Assembly: GCA_947627075.1 (NCBI GenBank)
Contig: CANQUR010000015.1
Coordinates: 1 to 16,702 of the forward strand
Origin: an uncultured Clostridia bacterium
Lineage (GTDB): Bacteria > Bacillota > Clostridia > Christensenellales > Pumilibacteraceae
Length of the DNA: 16,702 bases
Direction: 5' to 3'
The notes beneath the pieces were generated by a model. It was not told the DNA's origin and did not search any database. It worked only from the letters and a program-made list of their open reading frames with translations. The position numbers and the translations under genes were made by a program. This document shows positions 1-4,969 of this stretch, piece by piece (positions within the stretch are counted from its first letter, which is position 1; each line of letters starts with the position of its first letter).

Positions 1-91
1 CGCATCAACTCCGTTCTTCCCTCGATAGAGAGAAAATTTTTACCGAGGAACAGGAAACGGATCCGCAGAGGTGTGTATTTCAAACGGGGAT

Positions 92-120
92 ATTATATCA
101 CAAAAAAGCCGACCGCGCAA
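92..120 (-). promoter_or_regulatory. Possible leftward promoter reading out of the window
   Basis: On the minus strand there is a perfect -10 hexamer TATAAT (92-97) preceded by TGA, which makes an extended -10 element. A poor -35 (TTGCGC, 115-120) lies 17 bp upstream. It sits just after the yrzB terminator, so it would start a new transcription unit. Predicted +1 is near 85. No open reading frame is visible in the remaining 85 bases, so the product is unknown. Confidence 0.4.
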
Positions 121-142
121 ATAAAATCAATACGCGTTCGGC
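102..142 (-). terminator. Intrinsic terminator of ruvX-yrzB
   Basis: The arms 108-117 and 133-142 form a 10-bp GC-rich stem with one mismatch. On the minus strand it is followed at once by six T (102-107). It lies 35 bases past the yrzB stop codon, as expected for the end of this operon. A short T run on the plus side (144-148) could make it bidirectional. Confidence 0.8.
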
Positions 143-177
143 AATTTTTGTAAAAAATCGAGAATAATTTATCGAAA

Positions 178-573
178 TTACTTATCTTCGTCCTCGCAAC
201 CGCAATGACAGTGCTCATGATGGCAATCGCAATCGTCATCGCATTCTCCGTCGCAATCACAATCGCCGTTGCAGTCGTCGCAATCGCAACAGTCGTCGGC
301 GGTCTTCAAATATTCGTCGAATACCTTTTGCATGAGATCTTCATCTTGAACGGGAACGATGAGTTGTGTTTCGTCGTCCTGATCTTCGAGTTTACATATA
401 ATGACCTCGTCGTCGGCTATGCCCTCCACCTCTTGCGCCGGGGAAAGAAGCACATAATATTCGTCCTCGTATTCCACGCACGCCACCTCGATGAATTTGA
501 TGGGATTCCCATCTTCATCTTGAAGAGTTATGATCTCGTCATCGTCAAAAATTTCGCAATTTTCATTGTCCAT
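178..573 (-). CDS. yrzB: DUF1292 family protein (YrzB-like) with Cys/His/Asp-rich tail
   Basis: A 131-residue acidic protein. Residues 1-90 match the DUF1292 fold seen in YrzB of Firmicutes: a DDDEIITLQDEDG start, then alternating strands with EYYVLLSP and a terminal VFDEYL helix. The family has no firmly assigned function. The gene follows ruvX directly, as in Bacillus, and the AAGGAG site for its ATG lies within the last ruvX codons, so translation is probably coupled. The odd part is the tail, residues 93-131: 12 Cys, 4 His and 14 Asp in 39 residues, written in a low-complexity hexamer-like DNA repeat. Such a tail could bind metal ions, but this is inference. The core assignment is secure; the role of the tail is unknown. 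Confidence 0.88.
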   Translation of the reverse strand: MDNENCEIFDDDEIITLQDEDGNPIKFIEVACVEYEDEYYVLLSPAQEVEGIADDEVIICKLEDQDDETQLIVPVQDEDLMQKVFDEYLKTADDCCDCDDCNGDCDCDGECDDDCDCHHEHCHCGCEDEDK

Positions 574-578
574 AGCTT

Positions 579-1001
579 TTACTCCTTATTGTATTTGATT
601 TTGTCCAAATAGGTTTGCAATATGATCTGTGCGGATATGGTATCCACCACTTTTTTTCGCTTATCCCACCTCATTTCCGCTTCGTCGAGGACCTTCTCGG
701 CGCTGACGGTCGAAAGACGCTCGTCCATAAAGTCTACTTTGATCCCGCTGACTTTTTCCAAAACGGCTCCTAACTTACGTGTTTTTTCGGCGCGTTCGCC
801 TTCGCTTCCGTCCATGTTGAGCGGCAATCCGATAATTATGGCTTCGGCTTCGAGCTCTTTGGCTTTCGCGGCAAGCGCGTCCACGTCGCCGCGCATTCCC
901 ACCGATCTTATCGTCCCTACCGGAGAGGCAATTATATTCAGTTTGTCGCTGACGGCAAGTCCTATCCTACTGTCGCCGTAATCAACAGCCATTATCTTCA
1001 T
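579..1001 (-). CDS. ruvX: RuvX/YqgF family Holliday junction resolvase-like protein
   Basis: A 140-residue RNase H-fold protein of the YqgF/RuvX family. The family is linked to Holliday junction resolution and, in some bacteria, to 16S rRNA 5'-end processing. Visible motifs are VDYGDSRIG (residues 6-14), GLPLNMDGSEG (58-68), MDERLST (92-98) and a late VVD (118-120). D7, E94 and D120 are the likely metal-binding acids. The start at 1001 is chosen because AAGGAGG lies about 6 nt upstream and MKIMAVDYG is the usual family N-terminus; the reading frame stays open 16 codons further upstream, but that stretch is not family-like. The last codons carry the ribosome binding site of the following yrzB gene. 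Confidence 0.95.
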   Translation of the reverse strand: MKIMAVDYGDSRIGLAVSDKLNIIASPVGTIRSVGMRGDVDALAAKAKELEAEAIIIGLPLNMDGSEGERAEKTRKLGAVLEKVSGIKVDFMDERLSTVSAEKVLDEAEMRWDKRKKVVDTISAQIILQTYLDKIKYNKE

Positions 1002-1021
1002 GATTGCCTCCTTCACAAACA

Positions 1022-1051
1022 AGTATACCATAAACGCGCCCCATTTCACAA
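1022..1051 (-). promoter_or_regulatory. Possible ruvX promoter
   Basis: On the minus strand TTGTGA (1046-1051) and TATACT (1022-1027) are 18 bp apart, and TGG before the -10 gives an extended -10. The predicted start site would fall almost on the ribosome binding site, giving a very short leader, so the call is tentative. A separate TTGACA at 1069-1074 has no good -10 partner. Confidence 0.4.
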
Positions 1052-1094
1052 GGAAATTAGGTAAAATTTGTCAATTATTATTTTTTATTTGTGA

Positions 1095-1121
1095 AAATCA
1101 AAGCCGCAATTTGTCGACTTT
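1095..1121 (-). terminator. Weak terminator-like hairpin after the HxlR gene
   Basis: Arms 1100-1106 and 1115-1121 form a 7-bp stem with one G-U pair and an 8-nt loop. On the minus strand it is followed by GATTTTC, a poor U tract. It lies just after the HxlR stop codon, so position supports it more than sequence does. Confidence 0.3.
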
Positions 1122-1125
1122 TTAT

Positions 1126-1455
1126 TTACTGTATATTACCCTTATACTCTTCTCCCCATGCCATCATCGCGTCGAGAATGGGTTTTAATGACATTCCGAG
1201 CGGGGATAAAGAATATTCCACGCGGGGCGGTACTTCCGCAAACACTTCACGTTCGATAAGTCCGTCCTCTTCGAGAGCGCGCAAATTATCCGTCAATACT
1301 TTTTTGCTTATAGAAGGGATCGTTTTGATAAAATCGGTAAAACGCTGTTTACCGTTAAATATCAAATTGCGTAAAAGCAACAATTTCCACTTGTTTCCGA
1401 TAAGCTGTACGGTAGTCGCAACGGGACATTCCGGCAGTTCGTCTTTCGTCAACAT
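1126..1455 (-). CDS. HxlR-family winged helix-turn-helix regulator
   Basis: A 109-residue DNA-binding protein of the HxlR family (relatives: YodB, CatR, HypR). It shows the family signature CPVATTVQLIGNKWKLLLL at residues 10-28, the RFTDF and SKKVLTDNLRALEEDGLI recognition region, and a PRVEYSLSPLG wing. Cys10 is the only cysteine and matches the N-terminal cysteine that senses electrophiles or oxidants in YodB-type members, so redox sensing is plausible but inferred. The gene diverges from the cupin gene; the roughly 200-bp gap between them holds promoters for both and an inverted repeat touching this gene's own -35, which suggests autoregulation and control of the cupin/macro/SirTM side. 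The true ligand and targets are unknown. Confidence 0.93.
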   Translation of the reverse strand: MLTKDELPECPVATTVQLIGNKWKLLLLRNLIFNGKQRFTDFIKTIPSISKKVLTDNLRALEEDGLIEREVFAEVPPRVEYSLSPLGMSLKPILDAMMAWGEEYKGNIQ

Positions 1456-1487
1456 AATCTTTACCTACCTATTTGAAAATTACAGTT

Positions 1488-1517
1488 ATTGTAGCATAAA
1501 GCCAAGGGCTCTGTCAA
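1488..1517 (-). promoter_or_regulatory. Promoter of the HxlR gene
   Basis: On the minus strand a perfect TTGACA (1512-1517) is followed after 18 bp by TACAAT (1488-1493), with TGC before the -10 as an extended -10. The ATG lies 33 nt beyond the -10, with an AGGTAGG purine stretch between. Confidence 0.8.
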
Positions 1518-1537
1518 TAGTTTATAACAGAAACTAT
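1517..1537. promoter_or_regulatory. Candidate HxlR operator (inverted repeat)
   Basis: ATAGTTT (1517-1523) and AAACTAT (1531-1537) are perfect 7-bp inverted arms with a 7-base spacer. The repeat touches the -35 of the HxlR promoter by one base and lies about 60 bp upstream of the cupin -10. A looser repeat, CGAATA/TATTCG, lies closer to the cupin promoter at about 1554-1578. A regulator binding site is an inference from symmetry and position. Confidence 0.5.
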
Positions 1538-1596
1538 GTAACCAATTTATTATCGAATAATAGAATTGTTACTATTCGGCATTTCTTTTTTATATA

Positions 1597-1605
1597 TGCT
1601 ATACT
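1597..1605 (+). promoter_or_regulatory. Extended -10 promoter of the cupin gene
   Basis: TGCTATACT is an extended -10 element (TGN plus TATACT at 1600-1605). I see no good -35 at 17 bp, which is common for extended -10 promoters and for activated or repressed genes. The predicted start site near 1612 leaves a leader of about 48 nt before the cupin ATG. Confidence 0.55.
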
Positions 1606-1659
1606 ATGGGTGTGATAAATAAAGGATCACAAAATAATTTTTTTTCGGAGGTGCCTGTT

Positions 1660-2016
1660 ATGGCAAATAATTTCAAAAAGATGAGTGTAAAAGACGAAAT
1701 GCGTGTTGAATTGCACGATGCGCTTGGTCTTACGGGCGCGGAAATCAGCATCAATAAGCTCCCCGCCGGCGCAAGCGTTCCTTTCGTACATTCGCACAAG
1801 CAAAACGAGGAGATCTACGGTATTCTGGAAGGTGAAGGCAAAGCGGTGATCGACGGAGAAAGCGTTCCTCTTGTCGCCGGAGATTGGCTGCGCATTTCTC
1901 CCGCCGCCAAACGCAGATTTATCGCTGCCGAAAAGAGTGCGATCAAATATATCTGCATACAAGTAAAGACAAATTCGCTTGAAAGTTACACTGCGTCGGA
2001 CGCTGTCATCGATTAA
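1660..2016 (+). CDS. Small single-domain cupin protein
   Basis: A 118-residue protein that is essentially one cupin barrel. Motif 1 is clear: PAGASVPFVHSHKQNEEIYGI (residues 35-55, split here only for reading), with H44, H46 and E50/E51 as likely metal ligands, then the LEGEG turn. Motif 2 is degenerate: VAGDWLRISPAAKRRF (72-87) has Arg where the usual histidine ligand stands, so metal binding may be altered or lost. The start at 1660 is fixed by CGGAGG 7 nt upstream; an upstream in-frame ATG at 1606 sits in the promoter. Cupins this small include isomerases, dioxygenases and binding proteins, so no reaction can be given. It is divergent from the HxlR gene and precedes the macro-SirTM pair, but a strong hairpin separates it from them. 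Confidence 0.9.
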   Translation: MANNFKKMSVKDEMRVELHDALGLTGAEISINKLPAGASVPFVHSHKQNEEIYGILEGEGKAVIDGESVPLVAGDWLRISPAAKRRFIAAEKSAIKYICIQVKTNSLESYTASDAVID

Positions 2017-2029
2017 ATATCAAAGGTCG

Positions 2030-2063
2030 AAAAGCGCAACCGCATGAAAAGGCTGCGCTTTTT
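2030..2063 (+). terminator. Intrinsic terminator or attenuator between cupin and macrodomain genes
   Basis: AAAAGCGCA (2030-2038) pairs perfectly with TGCGCTTTT (2054-2062); two more pairs form beyond one mismatch, and the run ends in five T. It starts 13 bases after the cupin stop and ends 19 bases before the macrodomain ATG. It would end most transcripts from the cupin promoter, so the macro-SirTM genes depend on readthrough or on a promoter inside the cupin gene that I cannot identify. Confidence 0.7.
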
Positions 2064-2081
2064 GCCCATAAGGAGAATTTC

Positions 2082-2858
2082 ATGGATCAAGAGCAAAGAC
2101 GAAGATATCTTATTGAATATCTACTTGCCGAACAAAATGCGCAAGCGGAGATCCCGCACGATGAATTTTCGCAAAAGCGGTTGCTACGCGCTCTCTTTAA
2201 TGTGCGTATGCCTGCAACGGCGAGCGAAAAATTTTTGCGCGTACAAGACGAATATCTATCGGAAGAGTTGCGAAAAAAAGGCATTACCGATATTTCGAAC
2301 CTTGCTCCCATTCGACCCGATCTTTACCTTTGGCAAGGCGACATCACAACGCTCAAATGCGACGGAATAGTAAATGCCGCAAATTCACAAATGCTCGGTT
2401 GCTTTTGCCCCGATCACGGCTGTATAGACAACGCCATTCATACCTTTGCCGGTATTCAATTGCGGCTGGAATGCGACAAGATCATGAAAGCGCAAGGGCG
2501 CGAAGAACCTACGGGCGGAGCGAAGCTCACACGCGCCTATAATCTGCCGTGCAAATACGTCCTGCACACCGTCGGTCCTGTTGTTATCGGCGAGCTTACC
2601 GCAAAGCACGAAAGGCTTCTTGCAAGCTGTTATAATTCTTGCCTTGCCCTCGCCGATCAAAACGACATTAAAAGCCTTGCCTTTTGTTGTATTTCCACGG
2701 GCGAATTTCACTTCCCCAACGAACGAGCGGCGCAAATCGCCATTCGAACGGTACGTGACTATAAACAAAAAACAGAAAGCAAGATCAAAATCGTTTTCAA
2801 TGTTTTCAAGGAGTGCGATCGTGAACTTTATGCAAGACTACTCAATGCAAATGAATAG
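2082..2858 (+). CDS. Zinc-type macrodomain protein-ADP-ribose hydrolase
   Basis: A 258-residue protein: an N-terminal helical region (about 1-80), then a macrodomain. Motifs are LYLWQGDIT (81-89), GIVNAANSQML (95-105), GCFCPDHGCIDNAIH (106-120), TGGAKLT, HTVGP and CCISTGEFHFP. The CFCPDHGC cluster inside the catalytic loop is the hallmark of the zinc-dependent macrodomains found beside SirTM sirtuins in streptococci and staphylococci, which remove ADP-ribose from modified proteins; C107/C109, H112 and C114 are candidate ligands. The ATG has AAGGAG 7-8 nt upstream. The gene overlaps the SirTM gene by 38 nt, so the two are translationally linked as eraser and writer. All signature residues are present and the length is normal for the family. 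Confidence 0.93.
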   Translation: MDQEQRRRYLIEYLLAEQNAQAEIPHDEFSQKRLLRALFNVRMPATASEKFLRVQDEYLSEELRKKGITDISNLAPIRPDLYLWQGDITTLKCDGIVNAANSQMLGCFCPDHGCIDNAIHTFAGIQLRLECDKIMKAQGREEPTGGAKLTRAYNLPCKYVLHTVGPVVIGELTAKHERLLASCYNSCLALADQNDIKSLAFCCISTGEFHFPNERAAQIAIRTVRDYKQKTESKIKIVFNVFKECDRELYARLLNANE

Positions 2859-3666
2859 GCTCAAAGAAGCCTTTTATAATGCCGACGCCATAGTTATAGG
2901 CGCGGGCGCGGGACTTTCCACGGCGGCAGGTTTTAGCTATTCGGGAGAGCGATTTCAAAGATATTTTTCCGACTTCGAGGAAAAATACGGCTTTCACGAT
3001 ATGTATTCGGGCGGCTTTTATGCCTATCAAACGCCCGAAGAATTTTGGGCTTATTGGTCGAGATATATCTTTGTCAACCGCTACATGGATCCGCCCAAGC
3101 CTGTTTATGGAAAACTTTTCGAACTTGTAAAGGATACGGACTATTTCGTCATCACCACCAACGTCGATCACTGCTTTCAAAAGGCGGGCTTTAATAAAAC
3201 TCGGCTCTTTTATACGCAAGGCGACTTCGGTCTGTTTCAATGCTCCGAGCCTTGCCATAATGCAACTTACGACAACGAAGAGTTTATCCGTCGCCTGGTA
3301 AACGAGCAGAAAGATATGAAGATCCCGACTGCTCTTATCCCACGTTGTCCTGTTTGCGGCAAGCCTATGACGATGAATTTACGCACCGACGATAAATTCG
3401 TGCAAGACGACGGTTGGAATGCCGCATGCGAGCGATACACGCAATTTATAACCGCTCATAAACAAGGCAAAGTGCTTTATCTCGAACTCGGCGTTGGATA
3501 TAACACGCCCTCTATAATTAAATATCCTTTTTGGCAACTTACGGAACAAAACAAGCAAGCTACCTACGCCTGTATCAACTACGGCGAAGCCTTTTGCCCG
3601 CACAATATAGAAAAACAAGCCGTTTGTCTAAACGTCGATATATCAAAAATGATCGATGAAATATAA
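2821..3666 (+). CDS. Class M sirtuin (SirTM), protein ADP-ribosyltransferase
   Basis: A 281-residue Sir2-fold protein. The NAD-binding GAGAGLS is at 27-33, TTNVDHCFQKAG at 112-123, YTQGDFG at 131-137, and zinc cysteines at C141, C145, C176 and C179. The usual sirtuin catalytic histidine is replaced: Q133 lies in its place and N114 is kept. These correspond to the Asn and Gln required for ADP-ribosyl transfer in the characterised streptococcal SirTM, so a transferase rather than a deacetylase is expected. The GTG start at 2821 is preferred because AAGGAG lies 7 nt upstream, within the end of the macrodomain gene; the ATG at 2830 is the alternative. No GcvH-L or lipoate ligase gene lies nearby, so the acceptor protein is unknown. 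Confidence 0.93.
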   Translation: MNFMQDYSMQMNRLKEAFYNADAIVIGAGAGLSTAAGFSYSGERFQRYFSDFEEKYGFHDMYSGGFYAYQTPEEFWAYWSRYIFVNRYMDPPKPVYGKLFELVKDTDYFVITTNVDHCFQKAGFNKTRLFYTQGDFGLFQCSEPCHNATYDNEEFIRRLVNEQKDMKIPTALIPRCPVCGKPMTMNLRTDDKFVQDDGWNAACERYTQFITAHKQGKVLYLELGVGYNTPSIIKYPFWQLTEQNKQATYACINYGEAFCPHNIEKQAVCLNVDISKMIDEI

Positions 3667-3750
3667 TGCAAGGAAGCGATCTTCTTTGACCTTGCTTACA
3701 ATTGATTTTGCCGATTTTTTTTGCAAAAGCGCAATTACGCTCATAATAGT

Positions 3751-3780
3751 TAAGCGGCTTGACGAATGTCAAACCGCTTA
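3751..3780. repeat. Inverted repeat downstream of SirTM
   Basis: TAAGCGG...TGAC (3751-3763) mirrors GTCA...CCGCTTA (3768-3780) with 2-nt mismatched steps and a GAAT loop. There is no T run, so it is not a simple terminator. It may stabilise the 3' end of the SirTM message or act with the next hairpin. Confidence 0.55.
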
Positions 3781-3795
3781 TCAATGCTCTTTGTC

Positions 3796-3821
3796 AAAGC
3801 CCTACCATACGGGCTTTTTTT
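3796..3821 (+). terminator. Intrinsic terminator of the macro-SirTM transcript
   Basis: AAAGCCC (3796-3802) pairs with GGGCTTT (3811-3817) across an 8-nt loop, followed by an uninterrupted run of seven T (3815-3821). It lies between the convergent SirTM and rpsI genes. On the minus strand the run is only three T, so it mainly serves the plus strand; I see no convincing separate terminator for rpsI. The rest of 3667-3870 shows no gene. Confidence 0.75.
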
Positions 3822-3870
3822 ATACACTTTTGAAACAACATTCCCTTTTGCCGCAAAGCAAAAACAAATA

Positions 3871-4281
3871 TTATCTCTTGGAGAATTGAGGTGCCTTACG
3901 AGCCTTTTTAAGACCGTACTTTTTACGCTCTTTCATTCTCGGATCGCGAGTAAGGAAGCCCGCTTTTTTGAGGGGCGCCCTATATGCTGCGTCCGCTTCG
4001 CAAAGCGCTCTCGAAATGCCGTGACGGATAGCGCCCGCCTGACCGGAGGTGCCGCCGCCGCGAACATTGACCATAACGTCGAATTTATCGGAAACCCCGA
4101 CCAAAACAAGGGGCTGATTGACGATCTGCTTTAACGTGTCAAGACCGAAATAGTTATCGATATCCCTCTTGTTGATGACGATCGCGCCATTGCCCGGCAA
4201 GAGTCTTACTCTTGCAATTGCCTTCTTGCGACGACCTGTGCCTAAATACTGGATCTTTTTCTTATTAACTGTCTTTGCCAT
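3871..4281 (-). CDS. rpsI: 30S ribosomal protein S9 (uS9)
   Basis: A 136-residue S9 of normal length. It has the YLGTGRRKKAIARVRL start, the GxGxxxxN-type loop around NGAIVINKRDIDNYF, VRGGGTSGQAGAIRHGISRAL in the centre, and the conserved C-terminal SKR tail that reaches toward the P-site tRNA. It follows rplM after a 2-nt gap (TGA-TT-ATG) with AGAGG upstream, so the two are co-translated as in nearly all bacteria. Expression should follow the rplM promoter and leader. Confidence 0.98.
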   Translation of the reverse strand: MAKTVNKKKIQYLGTGRRKKAIARVRLLPGNGAIVINKRDIDNYFGLDTLKQIVNQPLVLVGVSDKFDVMVNVRGGGTSGQAGAIRHGISRALCEADAAYRAPLKKAGFLTRDPRMKERKKYGLKKARKAPQFSKR

Positions 4282-4283
4282 AA

Positions 4284-4736
4284 TCAGTTATACCTCTTTT
4301 TTTGAAGCTCCAAAGCTTCCGGCTTTTGAGCTGCGTGTTCATGCTTGTCGTCCTTGTAGACGCGAAGCTTCTTTATCATCTGTCTGCCGAGCCTGTTCTT
4401 GGGAAGCATACCCTTTATAGCCTCGTAAACTGCTTCGTCACTCTTTTCCGCCATATACTTGCTGTACTGGATCTCCTTCATGCCGCCCATGTAAAGAGTG
4501 TGATGCCTTTTGTATTTTTTCTCGAGCTTTTTGCCTGTGAGCACAACCTTGTCGGTGTTGATCACTATAACGTAATCGCCTGTATCTACGTGCGGCGTGA
4601 AAATGGGCTTGTTTTTGCCTCGAAGCACTGCCGCTACCTGTGCGGCAAGACGTCCGAGAGGCTCACCCGTGGCATCTACAATATACCACTTGCGTTGTTC
4701 TGCCGCAACTTTATTGTTTGCCATAAAAGTTTTCAT
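4284..4736 (-). CDS. rplM: 50S ribosomal protein L13 (uL13)
   Basis: A 150-residue L13. Landmarks are KWYIVDATGEPLGRLAAQVA near the N-terminus, TPHVDTGDYVIVIN, the KKYKRHHTLYMGG segment and the AIKGMLPKNRLGRQM motif. The start MKTFMAN is the standard family N-terminus, with AAGGA about 11 nt upstream; the ATG four codons later has no binding site. L13 is an early-assembly protein of the large subunit. The gene has a near-consensus promoter and a folded leader RNA, the place where L13 autogenously controls its operon in other bacteria. Confidence 0.98.
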   Translation of the reverse strand: MKTFMANNKVAAEQRKWYIVDATGEPLGRLAAQVAAVLRGKNKPIFTPHVDTGDYVIVINTDKVVLTGKKLEKKYKRHHTLYMGGMKEIQYSKYMAEKSDEAVYEAIKGMLPKNRLGRQMIKKLRVYKDDKHEHAAQKPEALELQKKRYN

Positions 4737-4806
4737 TTATGAATCATCCTTAAAATATTAATATGCGCACCGCTTTGCCATTTCACGCTGACAAGACGGA
4801 ACGACT

Positions 4807-4879
4807 GCTTTTTACAAAGTCGGGATTTAAGCTCTCGGGGGGCTAATCCCAAGTAAAACCGCCCACTTTTATAAAAAGC
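4807..4879 (-). ncRNA. Structured 5' leader of rplM-rpsI (L13 leader-like)
   Basis: In the minus-strand transcript, bases 4879-4865 pair with 4820-4807 to give a 14-bp closing stem with one G-U pair and one bulged A. Inside it, GGGATT (minus strand, 4850-4845) pairs with AATCCC (4827-4822); three to five more pairs form above a two-base bulge. The predicted transcription start is exactly the first base of the closing stem. Position and architecture fit the Rfam ribosomal protein L13 leader of Firmicutes, to which L13 is thought to bind. That it binds L13 here is inferred. Confidence 0.72.
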
Positions 4880-4885
4880 CTAACT

Positions 4886-4914
4886 ATTTTACTATATCTA
4901 ACATTATTTGTCAA
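4886..4914 (-). promoter_or_regulatory. rplM-rpsI promoter
   Basis: Minus-strand TTGACA (4909-4914) and TAAAAT (4886-4891) are separated by exactly 17 bp. The predicted +1 at 4879 leaves a 143-nt leader before the rplM ATG. The stretch 4915-4969 up to the transporter stop codon holds only a 5-bp hairpin at 4922-4939 without a minus-strand U tract. Confidence 0.85.
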
Positions 4915-4969
4915 ACATTTTTCGGCATTTGAGAGCCGATTTTTGAAACAAATTGAGTTTTTTAACGGT

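Noticed and set aside
205..612. Plus-strand open frame antisense to yrzB
   Set aside because: Its composition is the complement of the repetitive yrzB tail; there is no ribosome binding site, and the minus-strand gene is clearly a DUF1292 protein next to ruvX.
2581..2820. Upstream start for the SirTM gene
   Set aside because: This part is the macrodomain gene read in another frame; the GTG at 2821 has AAGGAG at the right distance.
4922..4939. Hairpin TCGGC/GCCGA as terminator of the ABC transporter gene
   Set aside because: Only 5 bp, and on the minus strand it is followed by A residues rather than T. A T run is found only on the opposite side.
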